From Virgibacillus subterraneus (GTDB lineage: Bacteria > Bacillota > Bacilli > Bacillales > Amphibacillaceae), in contig NZ_FOEH01000001.1 in the NCBI RefSeq assembly GCF_900110695.1, positions 1,116,001-1,180,000 of the forward strand: a stretch of DNA of 64,000 nucleotides, written 5' to 3'. The translations under genes and the position numbers were made by a program. The first letter of the stretch is position 1, and each line of letters opens with the position of its first letter. The notes below the pieces were generated by a model. It did no database searches. It had not been told where the DNA came from and saw only the letters and a program-made list of their open reading frames with translations. This document shows, one piece after another, positions 41,992 to 52,328 of the stretch.

Positions 41992-43011
41992 ATGTTTTTG
42001 AAAAAGTTTGGAGCAATTGTTATTGTACTGGTTTTATCCTTATTAATTACCGCATGTGGGTCAGATCTAGTGAAAAATGATGAATCAGATGTGGAACAAC
42101 AAGAGGACATAACTGTTCAAGCTGCAGCTAAACAAAAGGCAAAAACACCAGAAATTGAAAACATCGGACCACATGAAAGTATTGACCAAGAACCAGTACC
42201 AATTAAAGTAGAGCGTGTTGGTGAACATGAAGTAAATATTGAAATGACGTCTCAGATTACCGATATTGAACTTGATAAAGGAAAAATGTACAAAGCTTGG
42301 ACATTCAACGGAACAGTTCCTGGTCCAGTAATTCGTGTTCAGGAAGGCGACAAACTTACATTTACACTCAAAAACATGGACCCTAAAGTAGATCATTCAG
42401 TTGATTTTCATTCTGTATATGCTGCTCCAAATAAAGACTTCACAGACGTAAAACCAGATGAATCAGGAACATTTACTTATGAAGTGGGTTCTCCTGGTGT
42501 TTACATGTACCATTGTGCAACAGAGCCCGTTTTACAGCATATCGCAAATGGAATGTACGGAACAATGATTGTAGAGCCAAAAGATGGTTATCCAACAGAT
42601 AATGAAATTGATAAAGAAATTACAGTTGTTCAAAGTGAGTTTTATAAAGATGGTAACTACAGTGACATGTTAGATGGTGAGCCTGAATATGTATTATTTA
42701 ACGGAAGCACGCAAGCTGTAAAAGGAGAGATGATTCAAGCAAAAGTTGGCGATAAAATACGTATCAATTTCCTTGATGCTGGGCCAAACGAAGTTTCTAG
42801 CTTCCATGTAATTGGTTCTCAGCTTGAAACGGTTTATATTGATGGCGATCCTAGAAATGTACTTAGTGGCTTACAAACAGCAATGGTTCCGGTTTCTGGC
42901 TCTATGGTTGTTGAATTCACAGTTAAGGAAGCAGGTATTTATCCTTTCGTAACACACGCGTTTGATCATGTTACAAAAGGAGCACTAGGACAAATTGAAG
43001 TTACTGAATAA
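41992..43011 (+). CDS. nirK: copper-containing nitrite reductase NirK, lipoprotein form
   Basis: Reduces nitrite to NO. The 339-aa protein starts with a lipoprotein signal (LITAC, Cys22), a 40-residue linker and two cupredoxin domains. All copper ligands are present: type 1 His135, Cys175, His183 and Met188; type 2 His140, His174 and His322; the active-site Asp138 and His272 are also kept. Spacings agree with the AcNIR family. The lipid anchor is as expected in a Gram-positive without periplasm. ATG at 41992 after GAGGGG. Its product NO is the substrate of the reductase encoded 1.2 kb upstream, and both have the same FNR box. Confidence 0.95.
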   Translation: MFLKKFGAIVIVLVLSLLITACGSDLVKNDESDVEQQEDITVQAAAKQKAKTPEIENIGPHESIDQEPVPIKVERVGEHEVNIEMTSQITDIELDKGKMYKAWTFNGTVPGPVIRVQEGDKLTFTLKNMDPKVDHSVDFHSVYAAPNKDFTDVKPDESGTFTYEVGSPGVYMYHCATEPVLQHIANGMYGTMIVEPKDGYPTDNEIDKEITVVQSEFYKDGNYSDMLDGEPEYVLFNGSTQAVKGEMIQAKVGDKIRINFLDAGPNEVSSFHVIGSQLETVYIDGDPRNVLSGLQTAMVPVSGSMVVEFTVKEAGIYPFVTHAFDHVTKGALGQIEVTE

Positions 43012-43035
43012 TAGTTAACAAATATTGGTTATGCA

Positions 43036-43070
43036 AAGGCTCCTACTCAGTTGAGTAGGAGCCTTCTTCA
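43036..43070 (+). terminator. terminator of nirK
   Basis: A perfect 14-bp stem (AAGGCTCCTACTCA with its complement) closes a two-base loop; a short T-rich CTTCTTC tail follows. Confidence 0.8.
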
Positions 43071-43140
43071 TTGGATTAAAATTCCTTCTATAATATTGCT
43101 TTTACTTAAGCAAACTAGATAAAAAAGAAGGGGAAATAAG

Positions 43141-43683
43141 ATGAAGAGCTATATATTGGGTGTATGGAATGCGATTGACCCTATTTATTATAATGTTTCA
43201 AGACTTCATTACGTACCTGATAACGATAAGCGCAATACCTTATTTCGAGTCAGACTTACGAGATACAAAGGGGCGACGGTTATACTTAAGGATGGAACAA
43301 TTATTTATAAAAATGACCTGCTATTAAAGATACATTTGCATAATGTAAGGATGTTAAGCGATTTATTGCCAATCAGAAGTGATATAAAGCGAGCAGTTCT
43401 TTTTTACCACATGATTAAAGATGCTTTGCCCATCCTCTCCCGATATGTTTTATCTCATGAAAAAAATAATGAGATAAAAGGAATAATAGGAATTACGACA
43501 TTGTATCGAGGTGCAAATCGACTTGGCTTTGAAACAGTTCCTATAAGAAATCCTTATTATCGTCTGTATAAGAAGGTGACATTTCTTCCTATTAATCACA
43601 TAGCAAATACATCATACCACGCATTACCTGCTTATTTATTTATGTCGAAAGAGACACTGCATGAAAAATATAATGTGAAATAA
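43141..43683 (+). CDS. YkoP-like protein
   Basis: A 180-aa basic, soluble protein resembling the YkoP-like domain of Bacilli (GATVILKDGTIIYKNDLL, LPILSRYVLSHE, RLGFETVPI). Its biochemical role is unknown. The ATG at 43141 follows AAGAAGGGG. It converges with a YkoQ-like metallophosphoesterase and lies close to a YkoN-like glycosyltransferase; in B. subtilis ykoN, ykoP and ykoQ are also neighbours, so the three are probably a functional set. Confidence 0.75.
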   Translation: MKSYILGVWNAIDPIYYNVSRLHYVPDNDKRNTLFRVRLTRYKGATVILKDGTIIYKNDLLLKIHLHNVRMLSDLLPIRSDIKRAVLFYHMIKDALPILSRYVLSHEKNNEIKGIIGITTLYRGANRLGFETVPIRNPYYRLYKKVTFLPINHIANTSYHALPAYLFMSKETLHEKYNVK

Positions 43684-43684
43684 A

Positions 43685-44521
43685 TTAACTAGCTTTTACT
43701 CCAACAGTTACATCATGAAATGTTATTTCGGGTCTGCTGCCAATACGGATATTGAGTCCTGTTTGACCAAGACCTTCACTTATATAAAATGGTGTGCTGT
43801 TATGCAAATGCAACCCTTTTATAACATTTTTACGCGCAAGTTTCCCCATTTTTGCAAGGTGATATGCCTTAGGGTAACAAATTTGTCCACCATGAAAATG
43901 CCCAGCCATTAAATAGTCAAACGCATATTCATGCATATCAAGTACAATAGTAGGATCGTGTGTTAACACAATATTTTTGCCTTGTTCGATATGCTTATAT
44001 GCAAGGGATAAGTTGCTTCGGTTTGTACTATAGTCATCAATCCCAATTATATTTATAGCTTCTCCGTTTACTGATATAGTTGAACTTTCATTCTGTAATA
44101 CGTGAACATTATTATCCTCAAGCAATGTTTTGAGCTCATTCAAGTCGTCACCTTTTAGCACATAATCATGATTACCAAATACCGCATAGGTGCCATGTGT
44201 GGGTTCAAGGCGATTCAACACTCTCAGATACGGAAGTAATTTCGGTATAGAGCGTTTTCGGTCTAGGAAATCACCGGTTAATGCAATGAGATCAACAGAT
44301 TCATTCTCTAGCTTACGTTCCAGTTGCATGGGGCTTAACGAGATGTTTTCGAGATGTAAGTCGGATAGATGAAGAATCGATAATGTCGAGTCATTGTTTA
44401 TGCCTGATTCTGAAGCTACGTTAATTTTATTTATTTTAATATCTTGGGTGTTTTTATAGGCTTTAAAAAGCAGAAAGCAAATGAAAAATATAATAATAGT
44501 AGTAATGAATAGATATGTCAT
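43685..44521 (-). CDS. membrane-anchored metallophosphoesterase, YkoQ-like
   Basis: The 278-aa protein has one N-terminal membrane helix (about 2-21) and a calcineurin-like phosphoesterase domain with all metal motifs: HLSDLHLEN (Asp54, His56), LTGDFLDR, FGNHDYV and the late AGHFHGGQ. Enzymes of this subclass include UDP-diacylglucosamine-type hydrolases and YkoQ/YaeI proteins; the substrate is not known. The ATG at 44521 follows AAAGGAG. It ends one base from the convergent YkoP-like gene. Confidence 0.88.
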   Translation of the reverse strand: MTYLFITTIIIFFICFLLFKAYKNTQDIKINKINVASESGINNDSTLSILHLSDLHLENISLSPMQLERKLENESVDLIALTGDFLDRKRSIPKLLPYLRVLNRLEPTHGTYAVFGNHDYVLKGDDLNELKTLLEDNNVHVLQNESSTISVNGEAINIIGIDDYSTNRSNLSLAYKHIEQGKNIVLTHDPTIVLDMHEYAFDYLMAGHFHGGQICYPKAYHLAKMGKLARKNVIKGLHLHNSTPFYISEGLGQTGLNIRIGSRPEITFHDVTVGVKAS

Positions 44522-44612
44522 CGCGATTACTCCTTTCTCTCACGAATAAAAGTATATCATGCTGACAGTGACTCTATCATTGGTAATTGAAGCCAAATGG
44601 AGGCAATGAAAA

Positions 44613-45725
44613 ATGGATCAGAAAAAGGCTTTATTTCTACCCTTTATGCAAATCCCTACAGGGCATCATCATGTGGCGGATGCATTAATAAATGAGATTA
44701 AAACGACTCATAAGGATATCGTATGTGATAAAGTAGATATTTTATCATATAGCTATGGTGGAGTGGAGAAAGTCGTTTCGTCTACATATTTAGCATGGAT
44801 TAGAAAGTTTCCGGATGTATATGACTGGCTGTATAAACAAGCAGCGTATAAGAAAACATCACCACATAACCGTCAATATCTGTATGAAACAATGTTTACT
44901 TATTTTTTAAAACGACTAACCAATCAACAAAATCCTAGCGTTCTATTCTGTACACATGCACTTCCATCGAATATTGCCGCTGTCTTAAAAAAGAAGAATA
45001 AATTGCAATCTATTACGGTAAACGTGTACACGGATTTTTTTATAAACCGAATATGGGGAATAGATGGAATTGATTATCACATGGTTCCAACCGTTTCTGT
45101 AAAGGAATACTTGTTAGAAAAAGGTGTTGCAGAAAAACGGATTTTCATCACAGGAATTCCAATTCATCAGGTATTTCACTCGGGACAAGAACAACAAACG
45201 AAAGATGAAGGAATATCAGTATTAGTTACTGGTGGAAGTCTAGGGGTGGGTGCTATAAGGAAGTTGCTTAACTATTCCCATTCGGACAGGATTCATTACT
45301 ATGTGTTATGCGGAAAAAATGAAGTACTTTATGAACAATTATTACGGAAAGACAAACCAACCGTTACTCCGCTACCATATATAACAAGTAAAGAAGAAAT
45401 GAATCTATTATATAATAAAGTGGATGCGGTTTTAACAAAGCCTGGTGGGGTGACAGTCAGTGAATGCTTAATGAAGCGAAAGCCAATATTTGTTTATGAC
45501 CCATTACCTGGACAGGAGAAAATCAACGTTAATCAGTTGAATCAAATAGGTGTGGTATTTACTGTTGATTTAGAAAATAATTTACTGGAAGAGCAAATCC
45601 TTGATTTTTTTTGTGATGAAAGAAAACAGTGTATTTACAGGCAGAAGGTTGATGCGTATCATCGGAACTTAGACGAAAGACCACTGTCGCTGTTAATTGA
45701 GGAAATAATACAAAAAAAACATTAG
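44613..45725 (+). CDS. MGDG-synthase/UgtP-like glycosyltransferase, YkoN-like
   Basis: A 370-aa GT-B glycosyltransferase of the MurG/UgtP/MGDG-synthase group (GT28-like). Features: PTGHHHVADAL near the N-terminus (the conserved Gly-His stretch), VLVTGGSLGVGAIRKLL (about 204-220) and the sugar-nucleotide site KPGGVTVSECLMKRKP (about 281-296) with PGQEKINVNQL after it. Likely acceptor is a lipid or wall precursor, but this is not shown. ATG at 44613 after GGAGG; divergent from the YkoQ-like gene. Confidence 0.85.
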   Translation: MDQKKALFLPFMQIPTGHHHVADALINEIKTTHKDIVCDKVDILSYSYGGVEKVVSSTYLAWIRKFPDVYDWLYKQAAYKKTSPHNRQYLYETMFTYFLKRLTNQQNPSVLFCTHALPSNIAAVLKKKNKLQSITVNVYTDFFINRIWGIDGIDYHMVPTVSVKEYLLEKGVAEKRIFITGIPIHQVFHSGQEQQTKDEGISVLVTGGSLGVGAIRKLLNYSHSDRIHYYVLCGKNEVLYEQLLRKDKPTVTPLPYITSKEEMNLLYNKVDAVLTKPGGVTVSECLMKRKPIFVYDPLPGQEKINVNQLNQIGVVFTVDLENNLLEEQILDFFCDERKQCIYRQKVDAYHRNLDERPLSLLIEEIIQKKH

Positions 45726-45750
45726 CAATTTCAGCAAATGTTTTTTGGTC
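45717..45750. terminator. bidirectional terminator
   Basis: AAACATT (45717-45723) pairs with AATGTTT (45737-45743) and T runs occur on both strands, serving the glycosyltransferase gene and the convergent lipoprotein gene. Confidence 0.7.
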
Positions 45751-45763
45751 ATAATTTTCTACT

Positions 45764-46501
45764 TTATTTCACATTTGCAGTGAACTCTTTATGGCCATGG
45801 ATATCTTCTTTTTTAACATGAACATTAACATTATATGTCCCGCTGTTGTTAAAGGTTGCAGTAGATTGATACGTGCCAGAAGAAGTCTCGATCATATCGG
45901 TCCATTCATGGTTCTCTTTATTTTCTTGCCAGGTTTCCAACGTTACGAAAGCCTTTTCTAGTAATTCTTCTTCTTTTAGCACCTTGACTGTGAACTCAGC
46001 TTCCTCAGTCGCTTTAACTGTATCGGGCTGTTGTAAATCTATAGATAAGTGTGTATGGTTTTGGTCGTCTTCTTTCTGGTTTTTGCCTGTTGTGGTACTA
46101 GCTTTTGGATCGCCAATGGTTATTTCCTTTTTAGGCATCGTATGCATGGTACGGGCAGTAACGTGTGACTGAACATGATATAGACCATTTTCTTTAAATG
46201 ATTTTTCTATAGTATATGTGCCGTCGTCAACATGTTTTGCCCTGATCATTTCGCTTTCATCTTTGAATCCATCTTTCCATATTTCAAACTCCACTTCACT
46301 TGCATCCTCAACTGGTTCGCTGTCCTGTGTAACTGTTACAGAAAAGGTTATTTCCTGATCTTTATCACCTATTTCAGGAACTTCCAAATTAGCTTCAATC
46401 GCCTTAACAACATTATCAGTTGCCCCATTTTCAGTGTCTTCACTTTGACCACATGCTGCCAGAACTATTATGATGAATAATAATGTCATCATTTTTTTCA
46501 T
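45764..46501 (-). CDS. FixH/YtkA-like lipoprotein
   Basis: The ATG at 46501 lies 8 bp after GAGAGGAT, giving 245 aa with a lipobox (VLAAC, about Cys17). Two tandem Ig-like YtkA/FixH domains follow (about 35-125 and 150-245): each has the pattern of an A-G-strand domain ending in GLYHVQSHVTAR or GTYNVNVHVKKE. Such lipoproteins often sit beside cytochrome oxidase or copper genes; here it lies 3 kb from nirK. Function unknown, possibly copper handling. An N-terminal extension to 46546 lacks a ribosome site. Confidence 0.8.
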   Translation of the reverse strand: MKKMMTLLFIIIVLAACGQSEDTENGATDNVVKAIEANLEVPEIGDKDQEITFSVTVTQDSEPVEDASEVEFEIWKDGFKDESEMIRAKHVDDGTYTIEKSFKENGLYHVQSHVTARTMHTMPKKEITIGDPKASTTTGKNQKEDDQNHTHLSIDLQQPDTVKATEEAEFTVKVLKEEELLEKAFVTLETWQENKENHEWTDMIETSSGTYQSTATFNNSGTYNVNVHVKKEDIHGHKEFTANVK

Positions 46502-46648
46502 GTATAAAATCCTCTCTAGAGCTATGTTACTCCGATTATAAGACATTCAACTAAGCGAAACAATATATACGTGTGAAACCTTTGTGAATGATTTTCCATA
46601 AATTAAAACGGGTAAAATGTAGCAGTAGAGAGGGAGAAGCATAATAAT

Positions 46649-46662
46649 CGAATATTTGTTCG
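46649..46662 (+). promoter_or_regulatory. LexA (SOS) box before uvrB
   Basis: CGAATATTTGTTCG is one base from the Gram-positive LexA box CGAAC-N4-GTTCG and lies 70 bp before uvrB, overlapping the promoter region (TTAAAA-N17-TAAACT downstream). Confidence 0.75.
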
Positions 46663-46731
46663 CTTATATGTTAAAATTAGATAATAAATATGGTAAACTA
46701 GTAAGCAGAGTGATGAACGGAGGTTTGCTTT

Positions 46732-48714
46732 GTGGAAAATCAATTTGATCTTGTTGCACAATATGAACCAAGTGGCGATCAGCCACAAGCTATTAAAGAA
46801 ATAGTAGAAAAAGTGAAATCTGGGCAGCGTCATCAGACGTTACTTGGAGCAACGGGTACCGGGAAAACGTTTACGGTATCAAATGTAGTTGAGGAAATTA
46901 ACCGTCCAACGCTTGTAATTGCACATAACAAAACGTTGGCAGGTCAATTATATAGTGAATTCAAGGAATACTTTCCAAACAATGCAGTTGAATATTTTGT
47001 TAGCTATTATGATTATTATCAGCCAGAAGCATATGTACCATCAACTGATACTTTTATTGAAAAGGACGCAAGTATTAACGATGAAATCGATAAATTGCGC
47101 CACTCAGCAACATCGGCATTGTTTGAACGACGTGATGTTTTGATTGTTTCGAGTGTTTCCTGTATTTATGGCCTAGGTTCACCGGAAGATTATGAAAGTC
47201 AGGTTCTCTCATTAAGAATGGGCATGGAAAAAGACCGTGATCAACTGTTACGTGAATTGGTTGATATACAGTACGCGCGAAATGATATTAATTTCCAGCG
47301 CGGAACTTTCCGTGTTCGTGGTGATTCTGTTGAAGTAATCCCTGCTTCCAAAGAAGAACACTGTATTCGGATTGAATTTTTCGGCGATGAAATTGACCGA
47401 ATCCGTGAAGTGGATGCTTTAACTGGTGAAATTGTAGGTGACCGTGAACATGTGGCGATTTTCCCGGCTTCCCACTTCGTCACACGTGAAGAGAAACTAA
47501 AAAAGGCAATTGTTAATATAGAAAAAGAACTAGAAGAACGCTTAAAGCAACTCCGCGCAGAAAATAGATTATTGGAAGCGCAACGATTGGAACAACGCAC
47601 GAATTACGATGTGGAAATGATGCATGAAATGGGATTCTGCTCAGGGATTGAGAACTACTCACGGCATTTAACATTTCGTGAAGAAGGGGCAACACCCTAC
47701 ACATTACTTGATTTCTTCCCGGACGATTTTTTAGCTGTAGTTGATGAATCACATGCTACACTTCCTCAGGTCCGTGGAATGTACAAAGGGGACAGAGCTC
47801 GTAAACAGGTGTTAGTTGATCATGGTTTTCGCCTGCCGTCAGCGCTAGATAACCGTCCATTGATGTTTGATGAATTTGAGAAGGCGACAAATCAACTAAT
47901 TTATGTTTCGGCAACGCCAGGGCCATATGAGATTGAGCATTCACCTGGGGTAACCGAGCAAATTATTCGCCCGACGGGATTATTAGATCCAGAAATCGAT
48001 GTGAGACCAATTGAGGGTCAGATTGATAACTTGATCGAGGAGATAAATAAGCGATCTGAGCGAAATGAACGTGTTCTAGTGACAACACTCACGAAGAAAA
48101 TGTCAGAAGACTTAACGGACTACTTGAAGGAAATTGGAATTAAAGTCGCTTATCTGCACTCAGAAATAAAAACGCTAGAGCGGATTGAAGTTATTCGTGA
48201 TTTACGTGTTGGTAAATATGATGTTCTTGTAGGCATTAATTTGTTACGTGAAGGCCTAGATATACCTGAGGTTTCATTAGTAACTATTCTGGATGCAGAT
48301 AAAGAAGGTTTTCTGCGTTCTGAACGATCACTTATCCAGACGATGGGTCGTGCAGCGAGGAATGAAAATGGTCAAGTTATTATGTATGCCGATCGTATAA
48401 CAAATTCGATGCAGTTAGCCATTGATGAGACAAACCGACGTCGTGAAAAGCAAATAGCTTATAATGAAAAGTACAATATTAGGCCGACAACAATACGGAA
48501 AGATGTACGTGATGTTATCAAGGCAACTGTTGCATCTGAGGAAGAGGAAAGTTATTCAGAGAAAACGAAGAGTATTGCAAAATTATCTAAAACAGAGAAA
48601 TCTAAAGTTATCGAAAATATGGATAAAGAAATGAAGGAAGCAGCAAAAGCACTTGATTTTGAGAAAGCTGCTGAATTACGTGATATAATACTTGAACTTA
48701 AAGCGGAAGGATGA
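46732..48714 (+). CDS. uvrB: excinuclease ABC subunit B
   Basis: DNA damage verification helicase of nucleotide excision repair. The 660-aa protein has Walker [10 protein letters not shown] (38-46), the beta-hairpin [12 protein letters not shown] (about 93-104) that clamps DNA, VDESH-type box DESHAT, helicase motif QTMGRAARN and the C-terminal UVR domain (about 623-660) that binds UvrA/UvrC. GTG start at 46732 after ACGGAGG. A LexA box lies upstream and uvrA follows after 7 bp, the SOS-controlled uvrBA operon. Confidence 0.98.
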   Translation: MENQFDLVAQYEPSGDQPQAIKEIVEKVKSGQRHQTLLGATGTGKTFTVSNVVEEINRPTLVIAHNKTLAGQLYSEFKEYFPNNAVEYFVSYYDYYQPEAYVPSTDTFIEKDASINDEIDKLRHSATSALFERRDVLIVSSVSCIYGLGSPEDYESQVLSLRMGMEKDRDQLLRELVDIQYARNDINFQRGTFRVRGDSVEVIPASKEEHCIRIEFFGDEIDRIREVDALTGEIVGDREHVAIFPASHFVTREEKLKKAIVNIEKELEERLKQLRAENRLLEAQRLEQRTNYDVEMMHEMGFCSGIENYSRHLTFREEGATPYTLLDFFPDDFLAVVDESHATLPQVRGMYKGDRARKQVLVDHGFRLPSALDNRPLMFDEFEKATNQLIYVSATPGPYEIEHSPGVTEQIIRPTGLLDPEIDVRPIEGQIDNLIEEINKRSERNERVLVTTLTKKMSEDLTDYLKEIGIKVAYLHSEIKTLERIEVIRDLRVGKYDVLVGINLLREGLDIPEVSLVTILDADKEGFLRSERSLIQTMGRAARNENGQVIMYADRITNSMQLAIDETNRRREKQIAYNEKYNIRPTTIRKDVRDVIKATVASEEEESYSEKTKSIAKLSKTEKSKVIENMDKEMKEAAKALDFEKAAELRDIILELKAEG

Positions 48715-48721
48715 CCTGTTC

Positions 48722-51598
48722 ATGCCAAGTAAATCGATAAAAGTGCAAGGTGCTCGTGCACATAATTTAAAAAATGTAGATATAACCATTCCTAAAAATA
48801 AACTTGTGGTCTTAACAGGTTTATCTGGTTCAGGTAAGTCATCGCTTGCCTTTGATACGATCTACGCAGAGGGACAACGACGTTATGTAGAATCACTCTC
48901 TGCATATGCACGCCAATTTTTAGGTCAGATGGATAAACCGGATGTGGATTCAATTGAGGGGTTATCACCAGCGATATCAATTGATCAGAAAACTACGAGC
49001 AAGAATCCCCGTTCAACAGTTGGTACCGTTACAGAAATATACGATTATTTACGATTACTTTATGCTCGTGTAGGACGGCCAACATGTCCAAAACATGGTA
49101 TTGAAATTAACTCACAAACCGTTCAGCAAATGGTTGACCGACTTTTGGAATACCCGAATCGTACAAAAATGCAAATATTGGCCCCTGTTGTTTCCGGACG
49201 CAAGGGTGAGCATGTCAAGGTAATTGAAAAGCTGAAGCAAGAAGGATATGTTCGGATTCGCGTTGACAATGAAATGCGTGAAGTAACCGATGATATTCAA
49301 CTGGAAAAAAATAAAAAACATTCAATTGAAGTGGTAATTGACCGAATCGTTGTAAAGGATGGTGTTGCCGGAAGATTGAGTGATTCCATCGAAACAGCTC
49401 TTGGGTTAGGTGAAGGGAAAATTATTGTCGATGTCATTGGTGAAGAAGAATTGTTGTTCAATGAAAATCATGCATGCCCAATTTGTGGCTTTTCCATTGG
49501 TGAATTGGAACCTCGGCTATTTTCATTTAATAGTCCATTTGGAGCTTGCCCGACATGTGATGGATTAGGGACCAATTTGGAGGTTGACCTGGAACTAGTT
49601 ATTCCGGACTGGGATAAGACATTAAACCAACATGCGATTGCAGCATGGGAACCTATTAGTTCCCGATACTACCCGCAATTACTGAAGAGTGTTTGCAATC
49701 ATTATGGTATCGATATGGATACACCGGTTAAAAAAATTCCATCTAGTCAAATGGATAAAATACTTCACGGAAGCGGCAAAGAGAAAATCCATTTTTATTA
49801 TGAAAATGACTTTGGCAATATACGTGATAATAATATCCTGTTTGAAGGTGTCTTGAAAAATATAGCACGCCGGTACCGGGAAACATCGTCTGATTTTATC
49901 CGTGAAACATTGGAAAAATATATGGCTCAAACAAACTGCCCAACATGTGATGGATATCGCTTAAAAGAGGGTGCCCTTGCCGTAATGGTTAATAACAGGC
50001 ATATCAGCCAAGTGACCGACTACTCTATCATGGAAGCTAAGGACTTTTTCCAGAATCTTGACCTAACTGAGAAGGAAGAAAAAATTGCTCGCATGATATT
50101 GAAGGAAATAAGTGATCGATTGGACTTTTTGAATAATGTTGGCCTGGATTATCTAACGATGTCTCGTTCAGCCGGCTCATTGTCTGGAGGCGAGGCGCAG
50201 CGGATTCGACTAGCAACTCAAATCGGTTCTGCACTTACAGGTGTTCTTTATGTCCTGGATGAACCATCAATTGGGCTTCATCAGCGTGATAATGATCGTT
50301 TAATTAACACATTAAAGCAAATGCGTGATTTAGATAATACGCTGATTGTGGTGGAACATGATGAGGATACGATGCTTGCCGCCGATTATCTGATTGATAT
50401 TGGTCCTGGCGCTGGAGAACATGGTGGTGAGATAGTTGCGAGCGGTACACCTGACAAGGTAATGAAAAATAAAAAATCATTGACTGGAAAGTATTTGGCA
50501 GGTGATAAGTATGTTCCATTGCCATCAAAGCGACGCAAGCGTTCAAAACGCAATATCGAAATAGTCGGTGCTGAAGAGAATAACTTGAAAAATGTTACAG
50601 CTAAATTCCCGATTGGACTATTGACTGTTGTGACAGGGGTATCTGGATCTGGTAAAAGTACGCTGGTAAATGATATTCTATACAAATCGTTAGCAAAACA
50701 GCTTAACCGTGCGAAACTTAAACCTGGAAGCCATAAAAAAATAAATGGCATTAAACAGGTTGAAAAGATTATCGACATTAATCAAGCACCTATTGGACGG
50801 ACACCACGTTCGAATCCGGCAACATATACAGGTGTATTTGATAATGTCCGTGATGTCTTTGCGCAAACAAATGAGGCTAAGGTTCGTGGTTATAAAAAGG
50901 GTCGCTTCAGTTTTAATGTGAAAGGTGGTCGCTGTGAGGCATGCCGCGGCGATGGCATTATAAAGATTGAAATGCATTTTCTGCCGGACGTATATGTACC
51001 TTGTGAAGTATGTCATGGGAAGCGGTATAACCGGGAGACATTGGAAGTGAAATATAAGGGGAAAAACATTTCAGAAGTGCTTGAGATGACTATTGAAGAA
51101 GCATTGGACTTTTTCGCAAACATCCCGAAAATAAAACGGAAACTGCAAACAATTTATGATGTGGGTCTTGGTTATATTAAGCTGGGGCAGCCTGCAACAA
51201 CATTATCCGGTGGTGAAGCACAACGGGTTAAATTGGCGAGTGAACTCCACAAGCGGTCAGATGGCAAGTCATTTTACATTCTGGATGAACCGACGACTGG
51301 ATTACATGTTGATGATATCAAACGATTGTTAAGTGTACTGCAACGACTGGTCGATCATGGTGATTCTGTCTTGATTATCGAACATAATATGGATGTGGTG
51401 AAGACGGCTGATCATATAATTGACCTCGGACCAGAGGGTGGCGATCGTGGCGGAGAGATTATTGCAACCGGAACACCTGAAGAAATTGCTGAAACCGAGC
51501 AATCATATACTGGACGATATTTGAAGCCAGTATTGGAACGCGATCGAAAACGTATGGAAGCAGATGTCGAGAAACTTGAAAAAGTTGGATCGAAATAA
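48722..51598 (+). CDS. uvrA: excinuclease ABC subunit A
   Basis: Damage sensor of nucleotide excision repair. The 958-aa protein has two ABC modules (Walker [10 protein letters not shown] near 32-40 and GVSGSGKST near 640-648; [10 protein letters not shown] and [10 protein letters not shown] signatures) and zinc modules (CPICG...CPTC, and CEACRGDG...CEVC). The ATG at 48722, starting [16 protein letters not shown], is preferred; an in-frame extension within uvrB lacks a ribosome site. AAGGATGA at the end of uvrB is its site, showing translational linkage. Confidence 0.98.
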   Translation: MPSKSIKVQGARAHNLKNVDITIPKNKLVVLTGLSGSGKSSLAFDTIYAEGQRRYVESLSAYARQFLGQMDKPDVDSIEGLSPAISIDQKTTSKNPRSTVGTVTEIYDYLRLLYARVGRPTCPKHGIEINSQTVQQMVDRLLEYPNRTKMQILAPVVSGRKGEHVKVIEKLKQEGYVRIRVDNEMREVTDDIQLEKNKKHSIEVVIDRIVVKDGVAGRLSDSIETALGLGEGKIIVDVIGEEELLFNENHACPICGFSIGELEPRLFSFNSPFGACPTCDGLGTNLEVDLELVIPDWDKTLNQHAIAAWEPISSRYYPQLLKSVCNHYGIDMDTPVKKIPSSQMDKILHGSGKEKIHFYYENDFGNIRDNNILFEGVLKNIARRYRETSSDFIRETLEKYMAQTNCPTCDGYRLKEGALAVMVNNRHISQVTDYSIMEAKDFFQNLDLTEKEEKIARMILKEISDRLDFLNNVGLDYLTMSRSAGSLSGGEAQRIRLATQIGSALTGVLYVLDEPSIGLHQRDNDRLINTLKQMRDLDNTLIVVEHDEDTMLAADYLIDIGPGAGEHGGEIVASGTPDKVMKNKKSLTGKYLAGDKYVPLPSKRRKRSKRNIEIVGAEENNLKNVTAKFPIGLLTVVTGVSGSGKSTLVNDILYKSLAKQLNRAKLKPGSHKKINGIKQVEKIIDINQAPIGRTPRSNPATYTGVFDNVRDVFAQTNEAKVRGYKKGRFSFNVKGGRCEACRGDGIIKIEMHFLPDVYVPCEVCHGKRYNRETLEVKYKGKNISEVLEMTIEEALDFFANIPKIKRKLQTIYDVGLGYIKLGQPATTLSGGEAQRVKLASELHKRSDGKSFYILDEPTTGLHVDDIKRLLSVLQRLVDHGDSVLIIEHNMDVVKTADHIIDLGPEGGDRGGEIIATGTPEEIAETEQSYTGRYLKPVLERDRKRMEADVEKLEKVGSK

Positions 51599-51951
51599 AA
51601 AAAGAGGGTAGTGAGTCTGGAATGGGCTGGCTATCCTCTATTTGCAGTTAAGATAGCATAAATATTTTCATACCGTATAATGTAACTAAGGGTTTCACTT
51701 CCAAACTGGCGATAAACCAAGTTTCCTGAATAGGGTGAGAGACTTATTTGCAGGGACAAGTACGAATAACAGTAGCGAATCGGAAATAGTATCAAAAGAG
51801 ACGAAAAACAAATCAAGAACAACATCAACATGTAAGAGGAGAAAAAGTGCGCCCCTCCATATAATGAGACAAATTTGTGGTCAAAATTTTTGACGCATTC
51901 CTGTCGTTTAGGTAAGGTTAAATGAGAAGGTGCTAGGGAGGAAACATTTTA
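51599..51951 (+). other. intergenic region after uvrA
   Basis: No convincing gene. One frame without stop (about 51687-51893) has no good start or ribosome site. TTGACG (about 51889-51894) and TAAGGT 17 bp later could be the promoter of the yojF-bshB2 pair. No clear terminator was found directly after uvrA. Confidence 0.35.
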
Positions 51952-52305
51952 ATGAAACCAATTGAGATTCAAAAAATGCAAAATTTATTAGAAAATTATT
52001 CGAATAAAGATGTTTATGTTCATTTAGAAACAACTAATGGTGCTTATGCTAGCCATTTTGATGATAAGGCTTATAATGTCGGAGCGTACATCCGTAATGC
52101 GAAAGTTAAGTTTTCTCAAGCGAAAATTGTTGGAAATGGAAAGACGTACCGTGTGGGATTAAAAATGGAAATAGGCTGGATTTATGCGGAAGGATTAACA
52201 GATTGGACAATTCATGGTGCTAATCAGCTATTACTTGCAGGACATGATCGTGAAGGTCGGTTAATGGTGTCGCTACAAATCAGTGAAACTCCATTTCGCT
52301 ATTAA
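51952..52305 (+). CDS. yojF: YojF-family protein (DUF1806)
   Basis: A 117-aa soluble, probably beta-rich protein that in Bacilli is encoded just before bshB2; family members bind no known ligand. Conserved stretches include KDVYVHLETTNGAYASH (about 19-35), AYIRNAKV and GWIYAEGLTDW. ATG at 51952 after AGGGAGGAAAC. It forms an operon with the bacillithiol gene 23 bp downstream and may assist that enzyme or its substrate supply. Confidence 0.9.
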   Translation: MKPIEIQKMQNLLENYSNKDVYVHLETTNGAYASHFDDKAYNVGAYIRNAKVKFSQAKIVGNGKTYRVGLKMEIGWIYAEGLTDWTIHGANQLLLAGHDREGRLMVSLQISETPFRY

Positions 52306-52328
52306 TTTAAGGGCTAGGTGATTTTAAA

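Noticed and set aside
51687-51893. Open frame after uvrA (about 68 codons)
   Set aside because: Only GTG or CTG internal starts, no Shine-Dalgarno and no recognisable protein.
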